Under the pieces are notes generated by a model, which was not told the origin of the DNA, did not search any database, and was given only the letters and a program-made list of their open reading frames with translations. From Palsa-1439 sp050015495 (GTDB lineage Bacteria; Verrucomicrobiota; Verrucomicrobiia; Palsa-1439): a stretch of 64,000 bases of DNA. The position numbers and the translations under genes are program-made. Shown here piece after piece: positions 50,269 through 58,396 of the stretch; the stretch's first letter is position 1, and each line of letters opens with the position of its first letter. The stretch spans positions 124,001-188,000 of the forward strand of contig JBEKBH010000001.1 of the NCBI GenBank assembly GCA_050015495.1. Direction: 5' to 3'.

Positions 50269-51390
50269 ATGAGCAAGGGAATCACCGGCAAACTTTCATT
50301 CCTGGACCGCTACCTGACGTTGTGGATTTTTCTGGCAATGGGCGCGGGCGTGGCGCTCGGCTATTTCGTCCCAGGCACCCAGTCGTTCATCAACCGGTTC
50401 CAGGTCGGCACGACCAACATCCCCATCGCCGTCGGCTTGATCCTGATGATGTACCCGCCGCTGGCGAAAGTGAAATACGAGGAACTCGGCGACGTGTTTC
50501 GCAATTGGAAAATCCTCGGCCTGTCGCTCGTGCAAAACTGGGTGATCGGCCCCGTGCTGATGTTCGCGCTGGCGATCGTCTTTCTCCACAATTACCCGGA
50601 GTACATGGTCGGCCTGATCCTGATCGGTCTCGCCCGCTGCATCGCGATGGTCATCGTCTGGAACGAACTCGCCAAAGGCGACACCGAATACTGCGCCGGG
50701 CTGGTCGCATTCAACAGCGTGTTTCAGGTGTTGTTCTACAGCTTGTTCGCGTGGGTGTTCATCACCAAACTGCCGCCACTATTCGGCCTGCACGGCAGCG
50801 TGGTTGACGTGAGCATGGGCCAGATCGCCCGCAGCGTGTTCGTCTACCTCGGCATCCCGTTCCTGGCGGGCATGATCAGCCGGTTCGTCGGCCTGAACAC
50901 TAGGGGCCGCGAATGGTACGAGAAATCGTTCATCCCCCGCATCAGTCCCATCACGCTCATCGCGCTGCTGTTCACCATCCTCGTGATGTTCAGCCTCAAA
51001 GGCGACCGGATCGTCCGCATCCCGCTCGACGTGCTGCGCATCGCCGTGCCGCTCCTGATCTACTTCGTCGTGATGTTTCTCGTGAGTTTCTGGCTCGGCA
51101 GGAAGATCGGCGCCGATTACTCCAAGACCGCCACCTTGTCCTTCACCGCCGCCAGCAACAATTTTGAACTGGCCATCGCCGTGGCCGTCGCCGTGTTTGG
51201 GATCAATTCCGGCGTGGCGTTCGCGGCGGTGATCGGCCCGCTCATCGAGGTGCCCGCGCTCATCGTGCTGGTGAACGTCGCCCTCTGGTTCCAGCGACGC
51301 TACTTCGGCGAGATGGTCGAAACGGCGTCGCCAGCGTGCCAGATTAGTTGCTCTTGTGCGCCACAACCGGAAAACGAACCCTCACCTTGA
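50269..51390 (+). CDS. acr3: Arsenite efflux transporter Acr3
   Basis: The 373-residue protein has ten membrane helices and Acr3 signatures: FLDRYLTLWIFLAMGAGVALGYF, PIAVGLILMMYPPLAKVKYEEL, LIGLARCIAMVIVWNELAKGD with the conserved Cys, and FTAASNNFELAIAVAVAVFG. It expels arsenite using the proton gradient. The C-terminal residues from about 363 onward (CAPQPENEPSP) are encoded by the start of the adjacent palindromic repeat, which provides the stop at 51388-51390. The gene is separated from arsR by repeat locus 2. Confidence 0.95.
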   Translation: MSKGITGKLSFLDRYLTLWIFLAMGAGVALGYFVPGTQSFINRFQVGTTNIPIAVGLILMMYPPLAKVKYEELGDVFRNWKILGLSLVQNWVIGPVLMFALAIVFLHNYPEYMVGLILIGLARCIAMVIVWNELAKGDTEYCAGLVAFNSVFQVLFYSLFAWVFITKLPPLFGLHGSVVDVSMGQIARSVFVYLGIPFLAGMISRFVGLNTRGREWYEKSFIPRISPITLIALLFTILVMFSLKGDRIVRIPLDVLRIAVPLLIYFVVMFLVSFWLGRKIGADYSKTATLSFTAASNNFELAIAVAVAVFGINSGVAFAAVIGPLIEVPALIVLVNVALWFQRRYFGEMVETASPACQISCSCAPQPENEPSP

Positions 51391-51509
51391 CCCTTTGCGG
51401 CCCAGGCACGACGTGGCCGCGTCTCGTCCGACTCGGCTCCCCTTATGAAGGGCGAGGGAAACGCACTTCGTCTCCTCTCCCCTCGGGGGAGAGGATTAAG
51501 GTGAGGGGG
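51379..51509. repeat. Dispersed composite palindromic repeat, locus 3
   Basis: It opens CCCTCACCTTGACC, overlapping the last codons of acr3, and ends GGTGAGGGGG. The middle (CCTTTGCGGCCC... GTCTCGTCCGACTCGGCTCCCC) is a diverged form of the shared block of loci 1 and 2, followed by the CTCTCCCC-TCG-GGGGAGAG hairpin. With locus 2 it brackets acr3. Confidence 0.78.
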
Positions 51510-51537
51510 TGCCCGTCAACTGAAGTTCGACAAGACG

Positions 51538-52851
51538 CTACTTGCCTTTCCGCGCGGCCTGACCCGACTCCCAGAGGTCGAGAAACGACGGCTCCGACGA
51601 TTGCACAATCGTGACGTGCTTGCCGTCGCGATGGATGCGCAGGTTCGCCGCGAACGGTCCGCCCCGTTGTTCCTCCGCCTTCTTGTACGCGTCGGCGAAT
51701 TCGCCCGCCTGTTGTTCGTCCGCCCACGCGGTCGCCCAGACCAGCGCGGTAGGCCCGTTCGTGCCCTGCTCGTAAACATGATAGCGGTCGCCGTTCCAAC
51801 CCTGCGCCAGCACCTGGGCATCGTACGCGCCCATCCCCTGCTTCAACAGGAAGCCCGTGCCGAATTCGCCAAGGTTGTTGCTCCCGATCAACCGCCAGTC
51901 GTTCGACTCCAGCGGCGGCGGCTCGACGTGCTCGGGCGCGGCGCGATGTTGCAGGAAGAGTTCGGGATGTAGAATATCCCTCGTGGTGGTCGGCGGATTG
52001 CGGAACGCCGCGTCGATGGCCGCCGTCCCGCCGGACTCATACAGCGACATGGCAAACTGTTGACCCTGCTGGTACGGGAACATCAGCAACTCCTGCAAAT
52101 ACGGCGGCGCGGCGCGCAGCGCGGTGGTGTTCTGGCCGAGCATCGCGCCCAAATCGCCGAGCATCTTGCTCGGGTCGATGTTCTCGACGTACCACCGCGT
52201 CATCAGCACGGTGGCGTCGCCTTCGACGAGCGCTGACGTGGCCAGGGCCAGATCGTCGTTGTCCTTGATCTTGAGCGGAAACTTCTGGAGATCGAAGTTC
52301 TGGTCCTGGAGCGCGTGGGTCAATTCATGCGACAGCAGCATCTTGTCGAGATTGCTGGAAAACACCAGGTCCTTGAACGTGTACAGCGCCCGCTCTTCGG
52401 GAACGTAAAACGCCGCCACCTGTTCGCCGTACAAACTCACCAGCACCTTCAGCAGATCCGTCCCCTCGGGGATCAATCCGAACGCCGCCAGCGACCGGCT
52501 GTAATCGCGCAGTTGCTGCTCGGTGTATTGCTCCTTGACCTTGCCGGCGAGCACCTGCTTCAGTTCGCGGCGCTCGATGATCTTGTAGTTGACGGGGCTC
52601 TTGAACGACAGGCCGCGCAATGCGCTGGTCTGCCGCTCGATCTGCTGGCGGTCCACCGTACCCTCTTCGGGTTTCGGGGCGCGTTCGGCGGACGACACCT
52701 GGCGCTGCAGGTCGCGCCGCTGTTGTTCGAGCTGCGCAATCTCACCGCGCAACTCGGCCTCGTTCTGCCGCAATCGGAAATTGTCCCAACCAGCCAAGCC
52801 GAGCGCGACGAGAGCGGCAAAGAATATCAACGTGGGAAAAGACTTTTTCAT
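51538..52851 (-). CDS. Membrane-anchored zinc metallopeptidase-like protein (HExxH)
   Basis: The protein (437 residues from MKKSFPTLIFFAALVALGLAG) has an N-terminal signal anchor, then a coiled-coil (NEAELRGEIAQLEQQRRDLQRQV, about 30-55). The metal motif MLLSHELTHALQDQ (His175, Glu176, His179) is followed by ALVEGDATVL with Glu210 as probable third ligand, the gluzincin pattern. The C-terminal part has no familiar motif. It probably acts in the periplasm; the substrate is unknown. Starts at 52863 or 52890 are possible. It is divergent from rnr, only 41 bases apart. Confidence 0.82.
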   Translation of the reverse strand: MKKSFPTLIFFAALVALGLAGWDNFRLRQNEAELRGEIAQLEQQRRDLQRQVSSAERAPKPEEGTVDRQQIERQTSALRGLSFKSPVNYKIIERRELKQVLAGKVKEQYTEQQLRDYSRSLAAFGLIPEGTDLLKVLVSLYGEQVAAFYVPEERALYTFKDLVFSSNLDKMLLSHELTHALQDQNFDLQKFPLKIKDNDDLALATSALVEGDATVLMTRWYVENIDPSKMLGDLGAMLGQNTTALRAAPPYLQELLMFPYQQGQQFAMSLYESGGTAAIDAAFRNPPTTTRDILHPELFLQHRAAPEHVEPPPLESNDWRLIGSNNLGEFGTGFLLKQGMGAYDAQVLAQGWNGDRYHVYEQGTNGPTALVWATAWADEQQAGEFADAYKKAEEQRGGPFAANLRIHRDGKHVTIVQSSEPSFLDLWESGQAARKGK

Positions 52852-52892
52852 TGGTAGGCTCATCGGCCCGTGGTACCGTGCCGCGAACAATA

Positions 52893-55031
52893 ATGGACAT
52901 CCGCCAGAAAATCCAGACGCTTCTCGCCACGCCGAACTATCATCCGCTCCGCCGCGATGAACTCGCCGGCAAACTCCGCCTCAACGCCGCCGAACGGCGC
53001 GATTTCCGGCGGGTGCTCGCCGAAATGCTGGAAAAGGGCGAAGTCGTCCGCGTCCGCACCGACCGGTTCGTCCTCCCGCACGATGCCGATCTCGTCGTGG
53101 GCACGATCGAGTTTCATCCAAACGGGTTTGCGTTTGTGCGGCCCGAACCCCGCGCCGACGCGGCGCCGGACGCCGAGCCGCCCCCCGACGTGTACGTCGC
53201 GGGAGAAGACACCTCGGTGGCCCTGAACAACGACAAGGTCGTCGTCCGCCTCCATCGGGACCGGAGGAAATTCAAGTCGGTCGACAAACCGTCGGGCCAG
53301 GTGATTCGGATTCTGGAGCGGGCCAGCGACACGATTGTCGGTACCCTGCAGAAGGGCCGTCACGTCCACTACGTCATTCCCGACGATCCGCGCATGCCGC
53401 ACGACGTGTACACCAAGCCCGCGCGCAACGCCCAGATCGGCGACAAGGTCGTCGTCAAACTGGCCGAATGGACCTCGCGCCACGTCAACCCCGAAGGCGA
53501 GATCGTTGAGATTCTCGGTAAAGCCGACGCTCCCGGCGTCGATATTCTCGCCATCATCCGCACCTATCACCTGCCGACGAAGTTTTCCGACCCGACGCTG
53601 GCGGAAGCCGCCCGCATCCCCGAGAAAATCTCCGCGACGGAGTATCAGCACCGTCTCGACCTGCGCAGATCGTTTGTCGTCACCATCGATCCCGACGACG
53701 CGAAGGATTTCGATGACGCGGTAAGCGTCGAGGAACTGCCCGGCGGCGGCTGGCGGCTCGGGGTGCACATCGCCGATGCGTCGCATTATGTCCAGCCCGA
53801 CGGAGCGCTCGACCGCGAAGCGCGCGCCCGCGGCAACAGCGTCTACCTCGTGGATCGGGTGCTGCCGATGTTGCCGGAGAAGTTGTCGAACAACCTGTGC
53901 AGCCTGCGGCCCGATGAGGATCGTCTCACCCAATCGGTCTTCATCGAATTCACCCCCAAACTGGCCACGCGCAAGACCGAGTTCGCGCTGAGCGTCATTC
54001 GCTCGCGCCATCGGCTGACGTACAAAGAAGCGTTTGCCCACCTGCAAGCGAAAGACGACAAGGACGAGCTGACGCGCGAGTTGAAGAAGATGTGGCGACT
54101 GGCGTCGCAGTTGCGTCAGCAACGGTTTGGCCACGGCTCGCTGAACCTGGAATTTCCGGAGGTGAAGGTCCGCCTCGACAAGCATGGCCGGCCCACGCAC
54201 ATCGAGAAAATCTACTACGATATTTCGCATCAGCTCATCGAGGAGTTCATGCTGGCGGCCAACGAGGCCGTCGCCCGCCATATTTGCCAGTTGCAGGTCC
54301 CGTGCGTGTATCGGATCCATGAGGACCCCGATCTGGAGAAACTGCGCGACTTCCGCGTGTACGCCCAGAGTTTCGGCTACAAGGTCGGCGACGTAACGCA
54401 CCGCCAGGAACTCCAGAAGATTTTGAAGCAGGTCGAAGATAAACCGGAAGCGTACGCCATCAACCTGAACCTGCTGCGGTCGTTGAAGCAGGCGCGGTAT
54501 TCCGTTACGCCCGTGGGGCACTACGGCCTAGCCAAGAAATTCTACACGCATTTCACGTCGCCCATCCGCCGCTACGCCGACTTGATGGTGCACCGAACGT
54601 TGTTTTCCCTGCTGCAATCGGCCGGGGCCAATCCCCGCCGCTACAGCATCCAGGAGTTGACGCGCGTTGCCGACCACATTTCGAAGACCGAACGGGTCGC
54701 CGCCGACGCGGAAAAGGAATCGGTCGAACTCAAGAAGCTGGAATATTTCCAGTTGAAGCTCGATCGCGGGGAAACGGAAGACATGGAGGCCGTGGTTTGC
54801 ACCGTGCGAAACTTCGGGTTCTTCGTGGAACTCCCCGAAAGCCTGATGCAGGGGCTCGTTCACATCTCCAGGCTCGGGGATGATTTTTACACCTACGACG
54901 AGCGACGGGAATGCCTTGTTGGCCGACGGAACAAGCGTGTGATCAAGGTCGGCGACCGACTCATCGTCCAATTGGAACGCGTCGACCTCATCAAAAGACA
55001 AATCGATTTCCGGGTCGTTCCACGGCGATAG
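52893..55031 (+). CDS. rnr: Ribonuclease R
   Basis: The 712-residue protein (start MDIRQKIQTLLATPNYHPL) has an N-terminal winged-helix, cold-shock domains (VGTIEFHPNGFAFV; RHVHYVIPDDPRMPHDVY), the RNB catalytic domain with VTIDPDDAKDFDDAVSVEEL (metal aspartates) and YRIHEDPDLEKL, GHYGLAKKFYTHFTSPIRRYADLMVHR, and a C-terminal S1 domain (VCTVRNFGFFVELPESLMQG). It degrades structured RNA 3' to 5'. The frame to 52620 enters the divergent peptidase gene. No Lys-rich tail is present. Confidence 0.96.
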   Translation: MDIRQKIQTLLATPNYHPLRRDELAGKLRLNAAERRDFRRVLAEMLEKGEVVRVRTDRFVLPHDADLVVGTIEFHPNGFAFVRPEPRADAAPDAEPPPDVYVAGEDTSVALNNDKVVVRLHRDRRKFKSVDKPSGQVIRILERASDTIVGTLQKGRHVHYVIPDDPRMPHDVYTKPARNAQIGDKVVVKLAEWTSRHVNPEGEIVEILGKADAPGVDILAIIRTYHLPTKFSDPTLAEAARIPEKISATEYQHRLDLRRSFVVTIDPDDAKDFDDAVSVEELPGGGWRLGVHIADASHYVQPDGALDREARARGNSVYLVDRVLPMLPEKLSNNLCSLRPDEDRLTQSVFIEFTPKLATRKTEFALSVIRSRHRLTYKEAFAHLQAKDDKDELTRELKKMWRLASQLRQQRFGHGSLNLEFPEVKVRLDKHGRPTHIEKIYYDISHQLIEEFMLAANEAVARHICQLQVPCVYRIHEDPDLEKLRDFRVYAQSFGYKVGDVTHRQELQKILKQVEDKPEAYAINLNLLRSLKQARYSVTPVGHYGLAKKFYTHFTSPIRRYADLMVHRTLFSLLQSAGANPRRYSIQELTRVADHISKTERVAADAEKESVELKKLEYFQLKLDRGETEDMEAVVCTVRNFGFFVELPESLMQGLVHISRLGDDFYTYDERRECLVGRRNKRVIKVGDRLIVQLERVDLIKRQIDFRVVPRR

Positions 55032-55123
55032 CCGTGCTTCTTGGGCTTTTCTGGCTCTCTTCGCGTCCGTCGTTCTCGATGGAAGTGGCTGATTTGCAAT
55101 CGGTACTATCTTCAGTTAAGTGC

Positions 55124-55152
55124 TTGACACCAAATCTGTAGCTCACTAGAAT
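55124..55152 (+). promoter_or_regulatory. Consensus sigma-70 promoter of the PEP-CTERM gene
   Basis: A perfect TTGACA (55124-55129) and TAGAAT (55147-55152) are separated by exactly 17 bases. The transcript would begin near 55160 with a leader of about 85 bases to the ATG at 55244. Confidence 0.75.
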
Positions 55153-55243
55153 ATCGCCACGGTGTGTAGTAACCCTCATTGAGGGTAGTAGTTGGTGTTT
55201 CGACATGGTTGGCGAGTAGAGTTTTTGAGGAAAGTGATTATTT

Positions 55244-56014
55244 ATGGGCGCAATCAGGGGTAAAGCGAGTAAACTATTCGGCAGTCTCGTGTTGGTTGTG
55301 CTGCTGGGAGCCTTCTCTTCTTCCGTTCAAGCGCTCGTCCCTGTCACCAACCTCACCAACGGCGGCTCGATTAATTTCTCTAATCTTGTTGCACCCAGCA
55401 CGCTCCTCGTCCAGGTCGGCGACAAGCTCTTCGGCAACTTCGGGTTCCAGTACACGGATACAACCGGAAATACGAACGATTATCTTGTTGCATCCGACCT
55501 CGTCTTGTCTGCGCTCTCCAATACGGACGGATTCGGTGTTTCCATCCAAGTGCCTCTTGTCGCCCAGGGCGCCGTGACCAAAGACCTGACTCTGGAATTC
55601 TCGGCCCAGGTGGTGAATCCAACTACGATGATGATATCGGATGTGCAACTGCAAGTCGTTGGCAGCGCCAGTGGGCTGGGAGTGGCAAACGTCGCGGAAA
55701 CCATCTCCACAGAGGGGTTTGGCTCCGGGGCCATAGCGAATCTCGCCGTAAACTTCGGTGCCAGTGGCGCCACTCCTCCCGGCGGAACGGACACCGTGAC
55801 GCTGAGCGCACCACAGTCCATGATTTGGATCACGAAGGACGTGATCGTTTCTGGCGACCCGGATGGTTACCCCGAAACCAATCCGTCCCAAGACGTCGGG
55901 ACGATCAGTGTAATCGACCAGACGTTTTCACAGGTACAGGTTCCCGAGCCCAGCACGATGGCCCTTTTGGGAGCGGGACTGGCGGGACTCCTGATCGTGA
56001 GACGCCGCAAATAG
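55244..56014 (+). CDS. Exported protein with classic PEP-CTERM sorting tail
   Basis: The 256-residue protein has a signal peptide (SLVLVVLLGAFSSSVQA), a Thr/Ser/Asn-rich beta-type body without recognised domain (NLTNGGSINFSN to SVIDQTFSQ), and a C-terminal VPEPSTMALLGAGLAG helix ending in RRRK, the archetypal exosortase substrate tail. It should be processed at the membrane and exposed or released. The gene is a self-contained unit with a consensus promoter upstream and a strong terminator downstream. No exosortase is in the window. Confidence 0.9.
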   Translation: MGAIRGKASKLFGSLVLVVLLGAFSSSVQALVPVTNLTNGGSINFSNLVAPSTLLVQVGDKLFGNFGFQYTDTTGNTNDYLVASDLVLSALSNTDGFGVSIQVPLVAQGAVTKDLTLEFSAQVVNPTTMMISDVQLQVVGSASGLGVANVAETISTEGFGSGAIANLAVNFGASGATPPGGTDTVTLSAPQSMIWITKDVIVSGDPDGYPETNPSQDVGTISVIDQTFSQVQVPEPSTMALLGAGLAGLLIVRRRK

Positions 56015-56034
56015 ACCGGCAAGACTTCTCATCG

Positions 56035-56066
56035 ACGCCCGGCCAGTCACCTTGGCCGGGCGTTTT
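56035..56066 (+). terminator. Rho-independent terminator
   Basis: ACGCCCGGCCA pairs perfectly with TGGCCGGGCGT across a seven-base loop, and the second arm ends in TTTT. It lies 20 bases after the stop of the PEP-CTERM gene. Confidence 0.88.
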
Positions 56067-56151
56067 GCTTCTCGCGAGCGCACTTCCTCCGCGGGGGCCA
56101 TGCCTGCGGTTGGCTTGACCCCCACCGCCGCCTGCGGCAGTATACGACTAC

Positions 56152-57312
56152 ATGTGGCAATGGACTGAAAGCGTCGAGCAATACGTTCTCGATGTCATTT
56201 TTGAGCGCCGCCGGGACCTGTCCGCGCGCATCACCAGCGCGATCTTGCTCGGCCTCTCCAAGATTTACCAGTTGTGCGTCCAAATCCGGCTGCGCCTCTG
56301 GCAGCATCGTATTTTTCGCGACCACACCCTCGGCTGCCAGGTCGTCAGCATCGGCAACCTCAGTGTGGGCGGAACCGGCAAGACGCCGGTGGTCGAAGTC
56401 TTCGCCCGCGCCCTCCAACAGCGCGGCCGTCGCGTGGCCATCCTCTCCAGGGGCTACAAGAGTGTCCCGCGACCGCTCTGGCAACGGTTGCTCTCCAAAC
56501 TCACCTTCCGGGAAGACAAGCTTCCGCCCAAGATCGTGTCCGACGGTCGCTCGTTGTTGCTCGATAGCGAACAAGCCGGCGACGAACCCTACATGCTCGC
56601 CTCCAATCTCCGCGATGTCGTCGTCCTCGTCGACAAAGACCGCGTCAAGAGCGGCCGCTACGCCATTTCGAAATTCGGCTGCGATACGCTTCTCCTCGAT
56701 GACGGGTTTCAGTACCTCGCCCTGAAGAGCCGCCTCGATATCTGCCTCATCGACCGCAACAACCCGTTTGGCAATCATTATCTCCTTCCCCGGGGCACGC
56801 TTCGCGAGCCGATACGCAACCTCAAGCGCGCCCATTACATTTTCATCACGAAATCAAGCGAACTCGGGGCCAAGAAACTCCGGAAGGCCATCCGCCAGTT
56901 CAACCAACGGGCCGAGATTATCGAGTGCGCCCACCAACCGCTGTATTTGCAGGATGTATTCACCGGGGAACGCCATCCATTGGAAACACTGCGGGGCCTC
57001 CCCATCGCCGCCGTCTCCGGCATTGCGGTTCCCGAAAGTTTTGAGGAAGGCCTCCAGGGCCTCGGCGCCAACCTCGTTTATGTCAAGCGGTACGCCGACC
57101 ATCATCGCTACAGCCAGCAGGAAATCATCAATATGATCAACCGCAGCCTCAAACGCGGGGCTGCGGCCATCCTCACCACGGAAAAGGACGCCGTGCGCTT
57201 TCCCAAGATTGACCGCCGCGATATTCCCGTCTACTACTTGCGGGTCGAAATTCGGATCATTTCCGGCGCCAAGGACTTTGATGACGCAGTTGCCAATATT
57301 TGCCACGGATAG
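56152..57312 (+). CDS. lpxK: Tetraacyldisaccharide 4'-kinase
   Basis: The 386-residue protein has an N-terminal membrane-associating helix region, then VVSIGNLSVGGTGKTPVVEVFA with the P-loop at about 72-79, RRVAILSRGYKS, DEPYMLASNL, LLLDDGFQYLAL and the later AITTEKD-like ILTTEKDAVRFPK. It phosphorylates the lipid A disaccharide at the 4' position, showing that the cell makes lipid A. The extra N-terminal stretch before VVSIGN is longer than in E. coli. The following GT9 gene starts 32 bases inside its end. Confidence 0.94.
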   Translation: MWQWTESVEQYVLDVIFERRRDLSARITSAILLGLSKIYQLCVQIRLRLWQHRIFRDHTLGCQVVSIGNLSVGGTGKTPVVEVFARALQQRGRRVAILSRGYKSVPRPLWQRLLSKLTFREDKLPPKIVSDGRSLLLDSEQAGDEPYMLASNLRDVVVLVDKDRVKSGRYAISKFGCDTLLLDDGFQYLALKSRLDICLIDRNNPFGNHYLLPRGTLREPIRNLKRAHYIFITKSSELGAKKLRKAIRQFNQRAEIIECAHQPLYLQDVFTGERHPLETLRGLPIAAVSGIAVPESFEEGLQGLGANLVYVKRYADHHRYSQQEIINMINRSLKRGAAAILTTEKDAVRFPKIDRRDIPVYYLRVEIRIISGAKDFDDAVANICHG

Positions 57313-58396
57313 CCATACCACGCGCATCCTTATCCGCGCGACCAACTGGATTGGCGATACGGTCATGACCATGCCGGCCGTTCAGCGCATTCGCGAACTC
57401 GCGCCGACCGCCCACATCACCATGCTTTGCCCCGGCAAACTCACCGATCTCTGGCGTCACAATCCCTACCTCAACGACCTCATCCCGTTCGGCCGCAAGC
57501 TCGACCTCGATGAGCTGCGCCGACGCCAGTTTGACATTGCCATCATCTTCCCCAATTCGTTCCGCTCGGCCTGGGAATGCAAACGCGCCGGTATTCCCCG
57601 CCGGATCGGTTTCGGCGGCCACTGGCGCCGGTTCCTGCTCACGGATATCGTCCACGAACCCCGCACCGAGCGTGCCCGGTATGAGAACCGGACCGTGGAC
57701 GGCAAAACCTTTCGGGTAAAGGCGTTTCGCTCGACGCGACATCAATCGGAGCGGTACCTCGACATCGTCGCCTATCTCGGCGGCAATCGTGACCCGGCCC
57801 CGCCCCGTGTCCGTCTCGCCATCGAAGAGATGCCCGCGCTCAACAAATTCCTGCGCGATGACGGCCGGCCCGTTGTCGCCATCAACGCGGGCGCCGAATA
57901 CGGCCCCGCCAAGCGCTGGCCGGCGGAACACTTCGCCCAGACGGCCATCAAGGTCACTGAAATTGCCGACGTGCGCTGGCTGATTGTCGGCAGCCGTGAT
58001 GATGTCGCAATCTCCGGTAAGATCGAAACCCGCCTGCGTGAGGCAAAACTGGCCGAGAGTTCCGTGGTCAATATCGCCGGCCAGACCACATTGCTCGACT
58101 TGTGCGCGCTCCTGCGGTACTGCAAGGTGCTCCTGACCAACGACACGGGTCCGATGCACCTGGCCGCCGCGTTGGGTACGCCCACCGTCAGTATTTGGGG
58201 TTCGACCTCGCCGGAACTCACGGGGCCGTTGTCTCCGCGCAGCGTCATCGTCCGCGAGCCGGTGGAATGCAGCCCCTGTTTCCTGCGCAAGTGTCCGATT
58301 GATTTTCGCTGCATGGACCGCATCCAGGTGGGCGTCGTCGTCAAGGCGGTCCTGAAACAGTTGGGCGTGGAGGACAAGACCGCCCCGAAATCATGA
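57281..58396 (+). CDS. waaF: Lipopolysaccharide heptosyltransferase (GT9, WaaF-like)
   Basis: From MTQLPIFATDSHTTRILIRA the protein is 371 residues. It has the GT9 motif RATNWIGDTVMTMPAVQRI, IIFPNSFRSAWECKRAGIPRRIGF, VAINAGAEYGPAKRWPAEHFAQ, LTNDTGPMHLAAALGTPTVSIWGST and a Cys-rich CSPCFLRKCPIDFRCM near the end. All fit heptosyltransferase II. It acts on the LPS inner core after lipid A. Its start overlaps lpxK by 32 bases and its stop overlaps murJ by four, so the three are coupled. Confidence 0.9.
   Translation: MTQLPIFATDSHTTRILIRATNWIGDTVMTMPAVQRIRELAPTAHITMLCPGKLTDLWRHNPYLNDLIPFGRKLDLDELRRRQFDIAIIFPNSFRSAWECKRAGIPRRIGFGGHWRRFLLTDIVHEPRTERARYENRTVDGKTFRVKAFRSTRHQSERYLDIVAYLGGNRDPAPPRVRLAIEEMPALNKFLRDDGRPVVAINAGAEYGPAKRWPAEHFAQTAIKVTEIADVRWLIVGSRDDVAISGKIETRLREAKLAESSVVNIAGQTTLLDLCALLRYCKVLLTNDTGPMHLAAALGTPTVSIWGSTSPELTGPLSPRSVIVREPVECSPCFLRKCPIDFRCMDRIQVGVVVKAVLKQLGVEDKTAPKS

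Noticed and set aside
52860..54521. A 553-codon minus-strand open frame opposite rnr
   Set aside because: It is the antisense of RNase R in high-GC DNA; the plus-strand frame carries all family motifs and the antisense product shows only Arg/Asp/Leu-rich composition.
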